Shown here piece after piece: positions 46,501 through 56,129 of a DNA stretch of 64,000 bases. The notes beneath the pieces are model-generated. The model saw only the letters and a program-made list of their open reading frames with translations. It did not search any database and was not told the DNA's origin. The DNA comes from Acetobacter aceti (lineage in GTDB: Bacteria; Pseudomonadota; Alphaproteobacteria; Acetobacterales; Acetobacteraceae): assembly GCF_002005445.1 (NCBI RefSeq), contig NZ_CP014692.1:124001-188000 (forward strand). Reading direction: 5' to 3'. How positions within the stretch are numbered: position 1 is the first letter of the stretch; every line of letters starts with the position of its first letter. Position numbers and translations under genes: made by a program.

Positions 46501-46859
46501 ATCCCCACACTCCAAAACTGCGTGACACAGAAGCTGAAATCGTGCGTGTGGTGCGCGGGAGACTGACAAACCCTCTCTGGCTTGCCGGTATGCGCCGACA
46601 TGGTTATCGAGGTGCTGCGGAAATGTCACGAGGCGTCGATGCGCTGGCGGCTTTCGCCGCAATGCTTCCAACACGGTTCGATCATCAGTTTGATCTGGTT
46701 TTTGATGCGATTCTGGATGATTCTGACACTGATTTTTTTCTCAGGACAGAAAATCCCGCTGCACATCAGGCTATCCGTGAGCGACTGGCGGAAATGTTAC
46801 GGAGAGGTCTCTGGCATCCACGAAAAAACAGTGCGTATGACAGTCCGGGTGATCAATGA
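43509..46859 (+). CDS. cobN: Aerobic cobaltochelatase subunit CobN
   Basis: The 1116-residue protein is the large porphyrin-binding subunit of the ATP-dependent cobaltochelatase that inserts cobalt into hydrogenobyrinic acid a,c-diamide. Typical stretches are MVHLGAHGTLEWLPGKSVALSE, FIVNNPGEAAAAKRRLGAVTIGHMTPP, and NSWSYDKEHNL with MHHGDT-like MWHGDTSDPH near the end. Its presence shows the aerobic pathway. ATG 43509 lies seven bases after cobW; the longer frame from 43446 overlaps cobW and is unlikely. CobS and CobT are not in the window. The stop overlaps the next ORF (ATGA). Confidence 0.94.
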   Translation: MHLLVRDQQSIDEQDVAEDLDHAPADVIVLSFTDSDLLSLERAYDRMAEPGFSLRLVNLGRLRHPMSIDLYIEQTVAHARCVVIRLLGGVDYWRYGVEEVASCCRAQDIPLALLPGDDREDVRLAAWSTAEDGICQRLAGFLKESGPRNIHEALQLMRHAAGLGEDDGALPEGLPAVGIYRQAGHGLPLRATLVFYRAHLLSGDTAAIDVLADTLEQHGMATEVVFVSSLKQTEVAQWIEHRLLVTAPDIVLNATVFAVRGEGMAASPLEAAGVTILQLVQPASTERAWRESFRGLGQSDLAMQVVLPELDGRIATVPVSFKEEAAAGHPARRKAWRSGIDAVVRQASGWARLGHIAAVDRKLAIILSDYPGASDEGGSAQVAHAVGLDSFASLSSILEMLRDAGYSCGERADTEVATLVPVLTEGSGHTVWSLADYKNCFDELPETFRVSVMAVWGAPEDDPSLRDGLFCFRFCRPGNIVIAVQPDRGRHADRQTQYHDPDMPPCHGYIAFYLWLRSVCAIDVMVHLGAHGTLEWLPGKSVALSESCGPAVLTAGMPVIYPFIVNNPGEAAAAKRRLGAVTIGHMTPPVMKAGLSGDMEELEALIDEYAEADGMDRRRVALLRRDILERATSMGVLAESGVRSAEGDEAEALARLDAYLCDVKDLQIRDGLHVFGQVTPKSADLAGTVATLSGVEEAAVTQRLLLSAQREREGFLAALEGRFVEPGPAGAPTRGRFDVLPTGRNLFTIDPRAIPTPVAVELARGQAEQILTRHLQEEGEPLRHLVMDLWGSASLRTGGEDLALALLLMGVEPLWDRASGRVSGIDIVPMPVLDRPRVDVTLRISGFFRDTFPGQIALFRQAVEAVAARRESVEWNPLVAVFVQNEPLPSRVFGPAPGSYGAGLENLLQTAAWTNRDELANAYLAANSWSYDKEHNLAQDNEGLSRQIGQADVILHTQDHAETDILETPDMAAHEGGLAAVAALLDTKPEMWHGDTSDPHTPKLRDTEAEIVRVVRGRLTNPLWLAGMRRHGYRGAAEMSRGVDALAAFAAMLPTRFDHQFDLVFDAILDDSDTDFFLRTENPAAHQAIRERLAEMLRRGLWHPRKNSAYDSPGDQ

Positions 46860-47275
46860 TGAGCCCTGCCGTGTCTGTTCGTGCCTGTCGTCCGGAGGGA
46901 ATTGTTGAAACGGATGTGGCAATGCTGACGCAGGGGAAACTGTGTTCCAGTGACAGTATTTTTCAAGATTTCTCTGAAAAAATGATCGCCTCGTTCAATG
47001 TTGTCTCACATATCGGCATGATGGAGCAGCAAGGATCTTCAACCGGACAACCTTTACGCAGTCAGACGACATCGCCCAAAACCCTCGCCAGTAAGCTGAT
47101 ATGTAAGGTCTTCAGTGTGTCAGGTCGTGCGAATGATTGTGGCATGCCTGTCCGTAGTCACGCTGAAGCGGACAATGGGAAGCGAGAGTTACATTTTTCC
47201 CATGACAGGTTTCAGGCGTCAGGAAACGCATTCATTAAGCCAGTAAAGAGCTTTCCCAGGAAAGGCTTCTTGTGA
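46856..47275 (+). CDS. Unknown 139-codon ORF inside the cobalamin operon
   Basis: Not recognised. The ATG overlaps the cobN stop by four bases and the TGA overlaps the cobB ATG by one base, the same coupling seen across the rest of the operon, which argues for a real gene. The product starts MSPAVSVRACRPEGIVETDV and has no membrane or signal segment, three Cys, and a basic, low-order C-terminal half. Third-position GC looks lower than in its neighbours, so it may be a decayed gene (for example a lost cob gene) kept only for coupling. No similarity to CobG, CobE or CbtA/B was seen. Confidence 0.5.
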   Translation: MMSPAVSVRACRPEGIVETDVAMLTQGKLCSSDSIFQDFSEKMIASFNVVSHIGMMEQQGSSTGQPLRSQTTSPKTLASKLICKVFSVSGRANDCGMPVRSHAEADNGKRELHFSHDRFQASGNAFIKPVKSFPRKGFL

Positions 47276-48597
47276 TGCCGAAGGTTCTCATGATTGCAGC
47301 CCCGCGATCCGGTGGTGGCAAAACAACCGTGACTTTGGGGTTGCTGGCAGCACTCAGAGAGCAGGGCGTCAGGGTAAGAGGGGCCAAGACGGGGCCTGAT
47401 TATATTGACCCGGCCTTTCATGAAGCAGCTACCGGCCTGCCAAGCTTCAATCTCGATAGCTGGACGATGCCTTTGCCTGTGCTTGAAGGGGTATTGTCGA
47501 ACGCTCTACAGGACGCCGATCTTCTGATTGTGGAATCAGCCATGGGGCTGTTCGATGGTCTGATGGAACCTGAAGGGGCGCGTGGGGCACCCTCTGACAT
47601 TGCTTCCCGGTTTGATATTCCTGTCGTTCTTGTCCTTGATGTTTCGGGGCAGGGGCAATCCGCTGGAGCCGTGGCGCATGGGTTTGCAACACTGAATCCA
47701 TATGTGCGGATCGCGGGGGTTATACTCAATCAGGTCTCATCCCCCCGTCATCTGGCGATGGCGGCCGGTGCTGTGCGGTCTGCTGGCCTGTCGGTACTGG
47801 GCGCGTTCATGAGAGACGCGACACTGGTGCTCCCGGAACGTCACCTCGGATTGGTGCAGGCACGGGAACAGTCGGAACTGCCGGGATTGCTGGATCGTCT
47901 GGCAGAGCGCACGGTCGCGGCTTTGGATATGGAGGCGCTTCTGGCAGTCGCACAGCCATTATCCATGGGCAGCGCATCATCGGTGGTCGCAGTGCGACCA
48001 CCCGGACAGCGGATCGCAGTAGCGGATGACGCCGCTTTTTCGTTTTTCTATGGGCATATCGCACAGGGCTGGCGCGTCGCAGGCGCGGAAATCGCGCCAT
48101 TTTCACCGCTTGCGGATGAGGCTCCGGATCAGTCCTGCGATGTGTGCTGGTTGCCGGGCGGCTATCCTGAACTTCATGCAGGAGCTCTGTCTTCCGCTCG
48201 GAATTTTCATTGTGGATTGAGAGAGTTTGCCGAAATTCGCCCCGTTCATGGTGAGTGCGGAGGGTTCATGGTGCTGGGCGATGCTTTGGAGGATGCGCAA
48301 GGGATTCGCCATCCGATGAGTGGTCTTCTCAGTCATGTCACGAGTTTTGCAGAACGGAAGATCAGTCTGGGTTACCGCGAGGCTGTATTGCGCACATCCT
48401 GTGCTCTGGGTCAGGCAGGCACATGTTTTCGGGGGCATGAGTTTCATTATGCTCAGCTCATTGATCCCGGTCTTGATCAGCCGCTTGTGGATCTTTGTGA
48501 TGGAACCGGAAAAGATCTTGGACCAGCCGGTGGCCGGCGTGGTCTGGTCTCGGGTTCGTATTTTCATGTGATGGCGGAACAGGAAAAACAGGCATGA
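47275..48597 (+). CDS. cobB: Hydrogenobyrinic acid a,c-diamide synthase CobB
   Basis: N-terminal P-loop APRSGGGKTTVTLGL and TGPDYIDPAFH mark the CobB/CbiA amidotransferase, which amidates the a and c carboxyls of the corrin ring using glutamine and ATP. The C-terminal glutaminase-like domain has GECGGFMVLG with the catalytic Cys, and ends with SYFHVMA. 440 residues is normal. ATG 47275 is preferred to GTG 47272. It overlaps the preceding ORF by one base and cobO by four. Confidence 0.93.
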   Translation: MPKVLMIAAPRSGGGKTTVTLGLLAALREQGVRVRGAKTGPDYIDPAFHEAATGLPSFNLDSWTMPLPVLEGVLSNALQDADLLIVESAMGLFDGLMEPEGARGAPSDIASRFDIPVVLVLDVSGQGQSAGAVAHGFATLNPYVRIAGVILNQVSSPRHLAMAAGAVRSAGLSVLGAFMRDATLVLPERHLGLVQAREQSELPGLLDRLAERTVAALDMEALLAVAQPLSMGSASSVVAVRPPGQRIAVADDAAFSFFYGHIAQGWRVAGAEIAPFSPLADEAPDQSCDVCWLPGGYPELHAGALSSARNFHCGLREFAEIRPVHGECGGFMVLGDALEDAQGIRHPMSGLLSHVTSFAERKISLGYREAVLRTSCALGQAGTCFRGHEFHYAQLIDPGLDQPLVDLCDGTGKDLGPAGGRRGLVSGSYFHVMAEQEKQA

Positions 48598-49202
48598 CTG
48601 ATGAGACAGACAACCGGCGACATCAGATGAAGATGCAGCGACGCAAGGAAGTGCAGGATCAGGAAGTTGCCGAAAAGACCATCGAGAAAGGTCTTCTCGC
48701 CGTCAATACAGGCTCGGGAAAAGGAAAATCGACGGCAGCTTTCGGTCTGGCCTTGCGGATGCTGGGACGCGGCAAGCGGGTTGTTGTCGTGCAGTTTATC
48801 AAGGGAGCCTGGTCGACAGGAGAGAAAATCGCGCTTGAGCGATTTGATGATCTGCTTGAATGGCACACGCTTGGAGAAGGTTTTACGTGGGAGACGCAGG
48901 ATAAAGGGAGGGATATTGCGGCGGCGGTTCGCGCGTGGGAGGTCGCCCGGACAGCCTTGCGCCGGGAGGATGTGGGGCTGGTTGTTCTGGATGAGCTGAA
49001 TATCGCCCTGCGTTATGATTATCTGCCATTGGAGACGGTTCTTGAGGATCTCGCAGCGCGTCCGGCCATGCAGCATGTGGTGGTAACGGGCCGCAATGCT
49101 CCGGCCGCCCTTGTGGAAGCCGCTGATCTGGTCACGGAAATGACGCTGGTGAAGCATCATTTCAAGGCGGGTGTGAAAGCTCAGGAAGGCGTCGAATTCT
49201 GA
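48594..49202 (+). CDS. cobO: Corrinoid adenosyltransferase CobO
   Basis: The 202-residue CobA/CobO/BtuR-type enzyme adds the adenosyl group to the cobalt. The P-loop is [15 protein letters not shown], with [10 protein letters not shown] and [11 protein letters not shown] following. Cytosolic. Overlaps cobB by four bases (ATGA) and cobQ by one (TGATG). Confidence 0.94.
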   Translation: MTDETDNRRHQMKMQRRKEVQDQEVAEKTIEKGLLAVNTGSGKGKSTAAFGLALRMLGRGKRVVVVQFIKGAWSTGEKIALERFDDLLEWHTLGEGFTWETQDKGRDIAAAVRAWEVARTALRREDVGLVVLDELNIALRYDYLPLETVLEDLAARPAMQHVVVTGRNAPAALVEAADLVTEMTLVKHHFKAGVKAQEGVEF

Positions 49203-50668
49203 TGGCGCGGGCGCTGATGTTTCAGGGGACTGGCTCCAGTGTCGGCAAGTCCGTGCTGGTGGCCGGCCTCGCCCGGGTGCTGACCCGTCGGGGGTTTCGT
49301 GTACGCCCCTTCAAGCCCCAGAACATGTCCAACAATGCCGCGGTGACGGTTGATGGAGGTGAGATCGGGAGAGCGCAGGCTTTGCAGGCGCGGGCTTGTG
49401 GGGTCGCGCCGACAGTGGATATGAATCCTGTCCTTCTGAAGCCTCAGAGCGACGTCGGTGCGCAACTTGTCGTCCGGGGACAGGTTCGCGGAGCGTTTCA
49501 GGCGAAAGACTATGCGTCCATCAAGCCCGCACTGATGCCGGATGTGCTCGACGCATTTTACAAACTGGCTGATCAGGCCGATATTGTGCTGGTGGAGGGA
49601 GCGGGTTCGGCTTCTGAAATCAATCTGCGCGCCAACGATATTGCCAATATGGGGTTTGCTCAGGCGGCGGATGTAAACGTGGTGATGATCGGTGACATTG
49701 ACCGTGGCGGCGTCATAGCCAGTCTGGTTGGAACAAAGGCGGTTACTGATAAAAAAGACTCTGATCGGATCAAGGGATTTATCGTCAATCGGATGCGTGG
49801 CGATCCATCATTGTTTTCAGATGGCATGGATTTCATTGCGGATCATACAGGGTGGACGGCTCTTGGACTGGTGCCGCACTGTAGCTCTGTGCGTGAACTT
49901 CCTGCCGAGGATGCTGCTGATCTACAGACGATTTCCAAGCAGGAAGGGCGTGTCAGGGTTGTCGTGCCGCATATGCCCTGCATCGCCAATTTTGATGATC
50001 TCGATCCCTTGAACGCCATGCCTGAGGTGGACCTGCTGATCGTTGAGCCCGGTCAACCGCTTCCTGTCTGTGATCTGGTCATTCTTCCCGGATCGAAAGC
50101 AACCATTTCTGATCTTTCTTTTTTCAAGGATCAGGGGTGGGATACGGATCTTGCTGCGCATGTCCGTCGGAAGGGATGGGTTCTGGGAATCTGCGGCGGC
50201 TATCAGATGCTGGGACGAATGATTTCTGATCCAGATGGCGTGGAGGGGAATGTGGCTGAAACGGCGGGTCTGGGCTTGCTGGATGTCACAACCTGCCTGA
50301 CGCCGGATAAACGGCTTGTCGAGGTGGAGGGAGTGCTTCTTCCTGAAAATGTTCCCGTCAGTGGCTACGAAATTCACATGGGACGCACCGCAGGTCCTGC
50401 ATGTGCACGCCCCTTTTCGTCGATAGGGGGGGAGAGGGAGGGAGCCTCCTCAGCAGATGGACATATATGGGGGACTTATCTGCACGGTGTGCTGTCCGGC
50501 GGCGCGGCAAGACAGGCCTTGCTGAACAGGATCGGACTGAATGCGGGTCTGTTGAGAGATCATGATGAGCATGTGGAAGAGGCTCTGAATGCCTGGGCGG
50601 ACCATCTTGAGGAACATGTTGATATCGAAGCATTGCTTGCATTGGCGCGGGTGGTAGAAAAGCCATGA
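49202..50668 (+). CDS. cobQ: Cobyric acid synthase CobQ
   Basis: CobQ adds the last four amides to the corrin ring. It starts [16 protein letters not shown] with KPQNMSNNA, then has [21 protein letters not shown], and the C-terminal glutaminase domain with [10 protein letters not shown] (catalytic Cys) and a closing THLHG-like [10 protein letters not shown]. 488 residues is normal. Coupled at both ends with cobO and the next gene. Confidence 0.94.
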   Translation: MARALMFQGTGSSVGKSVLVAGLARVLTRRGFRVRPFKPQNMSNNAAVTVDGGEIGRAQALQARACGVAPTVDMNPVLLKPQSDVGAQLVVRGQVRGAFQAKDYASIKPALMPDVLDAFYKLADQADIVLVEGAGSASEINLRANDIANMGFAQAADVNVVMIGDIDRGGVIASLVGTKAVTDKKDSDRIKGFIVNRMRGDPSLFSDGMDFIADHTGWTALGLVPHCSSVRELPAEDAADLQTISKQEGRVRVVVPHMPCIANFDDLDPLNAMPEVDLLIVEPGQPLPVCDLVILPGSKATISDLSFFKDQGWDTDLAAHVRRKGWVLGICGGYQMLGRMISDPDGVEGNVAETAGLGLLDVTTCLTPDKRLVEVEGVLLPENVPVSGYEIHMGRTAGPACARPFSSIGGEREGASSADGHIWGTYLHGVLSGGAARQALLNRIGLNAGLLRDHDEHVEEALNAWADHLEEHVDIEALLALARVVEKP

Positions 50669-51690
50669 ATGTTCTGCCGGAAATGCCAGAGCATGGCGGT
50701 CAGGTCGAACTGCTCATGCGGGCGTTTCCCGATGCTCCCGAGCCTTTTATTGATCTTTCAACGGGCATCAGTCCGTATCCCTATCCGTTCGGCGAGGTGC
50801 GACAAAGCGACCTGACCCGGCTTCCCGAGCAGGGTGAGGAAGAGAGGCTGCTGAATGCCGCCATGCGGGCCTATGGCGTGCGGTCGCCAGAATTGATTGT
50901 TGCCGGTTCTGGAACACAACTTCTTATTTCTCTCTTGCCGTATGTTCTGGAGAGAAAAAAAGTCGTTCTTCTTGGACCGACGTATAGTGGTCATGCGACT
51001 GCATGGCGGCATGCAGGTGCCGATGTTCATGTCGCCAGTGATATGGACACATTCAGTGAGGAAGCTGCTCAGCCCGGATGTGTGGGTGTCCTGTGCAACC
51101 CCAATAATCCTGACGGACGGCATCATGACCCGCTCGATCTTCTGGCTTTGGCGGAGCGTTGCGCCCGCGTGGACTCCTGTCTCGTTGTGGATGAAGCTTA
51201 CGCTGATTTTGAAAATCATATCAGTGTGGCAGGGCATATTCCTCATTCATCTTTGGTTGTTCTGAGGTCTTTCGGGAAGAGTTACGGTCTTCCGGGTGTA
51301 CGGTTGGGCTTTTTGCTGGCGACGGAAGCCCTGATCGAACGTATGAGAAAAATGCTCGGAGACTGGGCTGTCGGAACGGCTGCGATTACTATCGGGTGCA
51401 AGGCTCTTGATGATCGGGAGTGGCTGGATAGACAAAAAGTACCACTGGACCATGCCATGCAAAGATTTCTGGCTCTTTGCCGGAGAAGAAATCTCCCTGT
51501 CGTAGGGCATACATGTCTGTTTGCTCTTGTAAGAACGCATGAAGCGCCTGATTTATGGTCTCATTTATGTAAAAACGGTATTGTCACAAGATTTTTTGCA
51601 GACAGACCTACTGATATCCGATTTGGACTGCCGCGCTGTGAAGCGGATTGGGCGAGACTGGAGAAGGGCTTGAACGCATGGCGACCGTAA
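50665..51690 (+). CDS. cobC: L-threonine-O-3-phosphate decarboxylase / CobC-type PLP enzyme
   Basis: A 341-residue fold-type I PLP enzyme of the CobC/CobD family, which supplies the aminopropanol linker of cobalamin. The PLP lysine is in [25 protein letters not shown] and VVDEAYADF are also typical, and [12 protein letters not shown] opens the fold. The ATG overlaps the cobQ stop. Last gene of the operon; a hairpin follows near 51840. cbiB (cobD in Pseudomonas naming), which often sits beside it, is absent here. Confidence 0.9.
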   Translation: MNVLPEMPEHGGQVELLMRAFPDAPEPFIDLSTGISPYPYPFGEVRQSDLTRLPEQGEEERLLNAAMRAYGVRSPELIVAGSGTQLLISLLPYVLERKKVVLLGPTYSGHATAWRHAGADVHVASDMDTFSEEAAQPGCVGVLCNPNNPDGRHHDPLDLLALAERCARVDSCLVVDEAYADFENHISVAGHIPHSSLVVLRSFGKSYGLPGVRLGFLLATEALIERMRKMLGDWAVGTAAITIGCKALDDREWLDRQKVPLDHAMQRFLALCRRRNLPVVGHTCLFALVRTHEAPDLWSHLCKNGIVTRFFADRPTDIRFGLPRCEADWARLEKGLNAWRP

Positions 51691-51837
51691 TGGAAACGGA
51701 AATCGGTCCACGCATTGTCTTTAAATACAGAAGCGGTCTTGAGAGGTATTATTTCAAAAATTACTACCATTCTGGAAAAGGTCTAAAAAATATCATCTCC
51801 CGACTTGAGTCTGTCTTGAAACATCTTCAGAAGAACA

Positions 51838-51868
51838 GGATGGATGATCGTCATACGACCATCCATCC
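51838..51868. terminator. Terminator hairpin between cobC and the sorbosone dehydrogenase gene
   Basis: A 14-bp stem with one mismatch (GGATGGATGATCGT / ACGACCATCCATCC) and a three-base loop. On the minus strand it is followed by TGTTCTTC. It lies between two convergent genes and could serve both. Confidence 0.65.
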
Positions 51869-51883
51869 CGGAGAGGAACTCTG

Positions 51884-53227
51884 TTACTGAGCCGCCGCCG
51901 TTACGCGCCAGACCGTGTTACCGACATCGTCCGCCACAAGCAGGGCTCCGTCCCTGTCCAGCGCAAGGCCGACGGGCCGTCCATGCACATGTTCTTCGTC
52001 CGCAGTCAGAAAGCCCGTGAGAACGTCCTTTGGCGCGCCAGAAGGTTTTCCATCCGTGAACGGCACATAGATCACCTTGTAGCCACTTTTCGGTCGCCGG
52101 TTCCATGAGCCATGCTGGGCAATGAACAGCCCACTGCGCCAGTCAGCGGGCAGCGCCTGGGCATCCATCGAAAAAGCAACGCCGAGAGACGCTGTGTGCG
52201 GACCGATCGCGTAATCGGGGGCAATAGCCTGTGTGACAAGAACGGGATTTTCCGGTTTGACACGGGCGTCGACGTGCTGGCCGTAATAACTGTAGGGCCA
52301 GCCGTAAAACGCGCCTTCCTTCACGCTTGTGATGTAGTCCGGCACCAGATCGCTACCGATTTCATCACGCTCGTTGACAGCAACCCAGAGAGCGCCAGTC
52401 TGCGGCTCCCATGCCAGCCCGTTGGGATTGCGAAGGCCAGTGGCGTATGGGGTCAGTTTGCGGGTTGCGAGATCCAGACGAAGGATACGTGCCCGGTCAG
52501 TCTCCGCCTCCATGCCGTTTTCACCGACATTGCTGTTGGACCCGACCGTTACGAACAGGGATTGTCCGTCCGGTGCGGCCAGAATATTCTTGGTCCAGTG
52601 ATGGTTATAGCCCGAGGGAAGATCAACGATCTTCTCGCCCGCCGCACTGATATGGGTTTCACCCTCCTGATAGGGGAAACGCAGGATCGCATCCGCGTTG
52701 GCGACGTAGAGATCGTTCCCGATCAGCGCCATTCCGAACGGGGAGTGAAGATGTTCAAGGAACACTTCCCGCGTATCGGCCTGCCCTGACTGTTTGGCGT
52801 CTCTCAGCAGCATGATCCTGTCAGGACTTTTGCCGCCCGCCCCGGCTTTCTTCATGAAGAAATTGGAAAACATACCCTTGATGGAGTTCGCATCTGTGCC
52901 CGGTGATTCTGATTCGGCCACAAGTATGTCGCCATTGGGCAGCTTGTACAACCAGCGAGGATGATCCAGACCGGTTGCATAGGGTGTGACTGTCAGCCCG
53001 GCAGCGGCGACCGGATGCTCGCTGTTCTGCCATCCGATGGGGGAGGCGACATTGATCGTGGGAATCAGGCGCGGGTCAGGCGCGGGGAGTGTCGGGCGGG
53101 GACCTGTGCCTTCCGCCACGGGCAAGGTTGCCTGCTCATTCTGCAGAACCGTTTTCCAGAGACCGCCCCCTATCAGGACGATCACGGCAGCGCCGCCAAT
53201 ACCGTAAATCCAGACCTTCCGTGACAT
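51884..53227 (-). CDS. sndH: L-sorbosone dehydrogenase-like PQQ/beta-propeller protein
   Basis: The 447-residue protein has an N-terminal membrane anchor ([20 protein letters not shown]) and a periplasmic six-bladed propeller of the sorbosone dehydrogenase/soluble glucose dehydrogenase type ([79 protein letters not shown]). Such enzymes oxidise aldoses or sorbosone with PQQ, and the family is common in acetic acid bacteria. The true substrate is not proven. ATG 53227 has AAAGGAAAAG upstream; the frame from 53263 adds 12 unlikely residues. Confidence 0.82.
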   Translation of the reverse strand: MSRKVWIYGIGGAAVIVLIGGGLWKTVLQNEQATLPVAEGTGPRPTLPAPDPRLIPTINVASPIGWQNSEHPVAAAGLTVTPYATGLDHPRWLYKLPNGDILVAESESPGTDANSIKGMFSNFFMKKAGAGGKSPDRIMLLRDAKQSGQADTREVFLEHLHSPFGMALIGNDLYVANADAILRFPYQEGETHISAAGEKIVDLPSGYNHHWTKNILAAPDGQSLFVTVGSNSNVGENGMEAETDRARILRLDLATRKLTPYATGLRNPNGLAWEPQTGALWVAVNERDEIGSDLVPDYITSVKEGAFYGWPYSYYGQHVDARVKPENPVLVTQAIAPDYAIGPHTASLGVAFSMDAQALPADWRSGLFIAQHGSWNRRPKSGYKVIYVPFTDGKPSGAPKDVLTGFLTADEEHVHGRPVGLALDRDGALLVADDVGNTVWRVTAAAQ

Positions 53228-53330
53228 GTTCTTTTCCTTTTTGCGACAGATCGTAGCTGACATGGGACAGATTTAACGTCTGGAAAAAGAAGATGTTTTA
53301 CGGAGTAGAGATAATTTTGACGGAAGCGGC

Positions 53331-55517
53331 CTACACCTTGAAACGTTTGGAGGCGTCAAGGAAGACGCGATTGGCGTCCAGCTCATGCGAGACGACGATC
53401 AGATAGGCGATGGCTCGGGTCAGCTCGATACGTGTGGTGATGTTTTCTTCCCGCGCTTCGATCTGGCGGAGAATGGCTGTGGCGCGGCGAGCGGTATTCG
53501 AAGCCCGGTTATATTTTCCTGTGAACTGGCTCATGCGGTTCAGTGTCGCCTGCACGGCCTGTCGGGCTTGCGGCGGAAGCTGGTTGCGGGCCTGCACATT
53601 ACGCAGACGGATGATGTTGAGGCCGATGGTCATGGCCGCGAGCGTGCCCTGCAGATAGCCCTCGATAGTGGGCGAAGGGGTAGGGCCAGCATGCCGGATG
53701 ACTCGTGCGAAACGGTCGATGTTGCGACCGGTCCAGTCCTGAGTCTGCGGGATGGGCTGCTTCTCCGCCAGCGTGCGAAGGTCCTGCAATATGCTCCGAC
53801 GCATCCGCCAGCGTTCATCGGCTGCGCTGAATGGCAGCACAAGACGGAAGATCGCCACGGCGAAAGCGACACCCAGCAGGACGGCTCCTGTCGAGTTGAA
53901 CCAGCCGATCTCGTTCCAGCGTCCCTGATTCCATGTATGCACGAAGTTCGGGAGAAGCAGGGTATACGCGGCGGCATGAAGTGCGGTGGAGGCGTTACGG
54001 GCGGCCAGTCCGCCGGCCACACTCGGGATGAACATGGCCGCGATCAGCGTCTCGTATTCCGACATGCGTGGAATGATCAGGAAAACGAGAAAGAACGAAA
54101 CAGCGGCGGCCCAGAGGCTGCCCTTGAGGAAGTTTGACGTCGCGAGAACGGGATTCTCTCTTGTGGCGAACAGGCCGCACACCAGCGTCACAAAGGTCAC
54201 GAATCCGAGCCCGGTCGGCCATGCCGTAATTTCCCAGAGAAGGGCCGAGGCCACGGTCGCGACGGCGGCTCGCACGCCGTTGTAGGCTGCTTCGCGCCAG
54301 TCGCGGTGTGACTGCAGACGGAAACGGAAATGGTCACCGGGAATGACCGTATGGCTGGCCTTGAACTCGGTCAGGGCGATGTCGAGCTCCGCGAGCAGTT
54401 CATCCAGGGCGTTATGCAGGATGCGCTGATCGAGCAGGCCGGGGATGCGGGGATCTTTCGCCGTGCGGTCACCGATCGCGATTTCTTCGGTCAGCGCGTC
54501 AACAATGCGCTGACGGCATTCGGCCCGCAGCAGGGACAGATCATGCCGGAGAATCTCGACGTTCTCGTCCGTATCAAGACGGGGCGGCACGGTTTCCAGA
54601 AATGTGCGGGTCAGGAGGGCTGTGCGCTCGAAAACAGGCTGGGCCAGATCGAGAGACTGCAGGCGCACGGCCATGCCGAGACCGCGTGACAGGAGGACGG
54701 ACACGGCGGCGAGAGCGGCGCGGGCGTGATCGCCCTCGTGTCCGTGCGGACCCATCTCGACTTCGCTGAATTCGATCTGGTCATTGATCGACAGGAGAGG
54801 ACCGAACAGGGTGCGGGAACGGATGAGAGCAGCCTGATTGCCTTCCAGCAGACTGGCGAGTGCGTCAGAGACGCTCGTCAGGGCGGTGCGGAGTTTCGCG
54901 CGGATGTTGGAACGGGCCGTGTCGGCCAGGTTATGCGCGAAAAGGCCCGCCAGAAGCGCTTCGCAACAGATGCCGAGAATGATGTAGGTGGCGCGGGACA
55001 TGGCCACCATGAACACGTTTTCCGGGTCATTGACGGCGCCCAGCGCGATGATGGCTGTCGTATATCCCGCCAGAACGAGTGCGTAGGACCGGAAGTTATG
55101 AACCAGTGTGGCGAGCGCGCAGCAGAGACCGAGCCAGATGGCGAGCGCCGGGAAAAACAGCCATGGATATTGGGGAAAAGCCGAAATCAGCGCGATGGAC
55201 ATGATCACGCCGATGGCTGTTCCGACGATACGCCAGCGGGACTTGGACAGGCTTTCGCCGCGCGAGCCCTGCGCCACGATCCAGACGGTCATGGCGGCCC
55301 ATTGGGGGTCGTCCAGTTCCATCCACATGGCGATGACCTGCGCCATCATGGCCGCTGCGGTCGTGCGGACCGCAAATCCCAGGGCTGCAGGCGTCGGCGC
55401 GTATAGCCAGCGAAGGGCGTTGTTCCGACCTTCGCCAGGCTGCCTTATAGGGCGCAGATGGCTCAGGAAAGGCACGCGCTTGATCAGAAAGAGTGGAATT
55501 CCGGGAAGCGCGGGCAC
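53331..55517 (-). CDS. FUSC-family membrane protein (AaeB-like efflux)
   Basis: The 728-residue protein has two sets of membrane helices (about 45-190 and 405-540) separated by a cytosolic helical domain, the FUSC/YccS/AaeB layout. Visible parts are AAAMMAQVIAMWMELDDPQWAAMTVWIVAQ, SLSKSRWRIVGTAIGVIM and the second set near VASALLWEITAWPTGLGFVTFV. AaeB relatives export aromatic carboxylic acids. The GTG start at 55517 is the longest choice. No partner genes (AaeA-type membrane fusion protein) are adjacent, so substrate is unknown. Possibly co-transcribed with the sorbosone dehydrogenase gene 100 bases downstream. Confidence 0.82.
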   Translation of the reverse strand: MPALPGIPLFLIKRVPFLSHLRPIRQPGEGRNNALRWLYAPTPAALGFAVRTTAAAMMAQVIAMWMELDDPQWAAMTVWIVAQGSRGESLSKSRWRIVGTAIGVIMSIALISAFPQYPWLFFPALAIWLGLCCALATLVHNFRSYALVLAGYTTAIIALGAVNDPENVFMVAMSRATYIILGICCEALLAGLFAHNLADTARSNIRAKLRTALTSVSDALASLLEGNQAALIRSRTLFGPLLSINDQIEFSEVEMGPHGHEGDHARAALAAVSVLLSRGLGMAVRLQSLDLAQPVFERTALLTRTFLETVPPRLDTDENVEILRHDLSLLRAECRQRIVDALTEEIAIGDRTAKDPRIPGLLDQRILHNALDELLAELDIALTEFKASHTVIPGDHFRFRLQSHRDWREAAYNGVRAAVATVASALLWEITAWPTGLGFVTFVTLVCGLFATRENPVLATSNFLKGSLWAAAVSFFLVFLIIPRMSEYETLIAAMFIPSVAGGLAARNASTALHAAAYTLLLPNFVHTWNQGRWNEIGWFNSTGAVLLGVAFAVAIFRLVLPFSAADERWRMRRSILQDLRTLAEKQPIPQTQDWTGRNIDRFARVIRHAGPTPSPTIEGYLQGTLAAMTIGLNIIRLRNVQARNQLPPQARQAVQATLNRMSQFTGKYNRASNTARRATAILRQIEAREENITTRIELTRAIAYLIVVSHELDANRVFLDASKRFKV

Positions 55518-55757
55518 GGTTTTGCCTGAAACAGAGAGCGGGACGTTGAATCATGGATAACGAAACTTTGCCCCATGTCTTGTGGGGCTGGCCGCATATC
55601 AGGCATTTCCATCACGAAATCCTGCCCGATATGGGGTTTGTTGACTATAACGCAACTGTGATCTGTCGCCAATGCATGTGAAGTGGGCTAATCTGCAGGT
55701 ATGGCAGAGTTGCGCTTCCGGCAGCGGTGTCTTCGTGCGGAACAGGGAACTGACTCA

Positions 55758-56099
55758 ATGAGTGTTTTTGATAATCTTGTCGGCAAGGTAAGCAGCGCGC
55801 TTGGTGTTGACCTTCATGAAAAGCTGGGTGAGCAGATTCAGGCGCTTCTGCAGCCGGAAATGATTCAGAGCATCATCGCCAAGGCTGATGAGGCCGGGCT
55901 GGGTGACAAGGTGCGGTCATGGGTCGGCAAGGGAGACAATCTTCCGGTTTCGCCTGATGAGATTCGTCAGATTCTGGGTAATTCGGAAGTGCAGGCGCTG
56001 GTCTCACGGACCGGCCTGCCCGCCGAAACGCTTCTGCCTGCCCTGACACATTTTCTCCCGCAGGCTGTCGACAAGAAGACCCCGGAAGGCGAAGCCTGA
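55758..56099 (+). CDS. YidB-like (DUF937) protein
   Basis: The 113-residue protein starts MSVFDNLVGKVSSALG and shows the YidB-type DUF937 pattern: GLGDKVRSWVGKGDNLPVSPDEIRQILGN and an end with LPALTHFLPQAVDKKTPEGE. The family is widespread and of unknown function. ATG 55758 fits relatives; the longer frame from 55701 does not. The next gene begins 30 bases later in the same direction. Confidence 0.8.
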   Translation: MSVFDNLVGKVSSALGVDLHEKLGEQIQALLQPEMIQSIIAKADEAGLGDKVRSWVGKGDNLPVSPDEIRQILGNSEVQALVSRTGLPAETLLPALTHFLPQAVDKKTPEGEA

Positions 56100-56129
56100 G
56101 GAAGACGCAGGGATTACGAGAGACGTGAG

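Noticed and set aside
51648..51890. 80-codon plus ORF after cobC
   Set aside because: It overlaps the end of cobC, reads through the terminator hairpin and has no family match.
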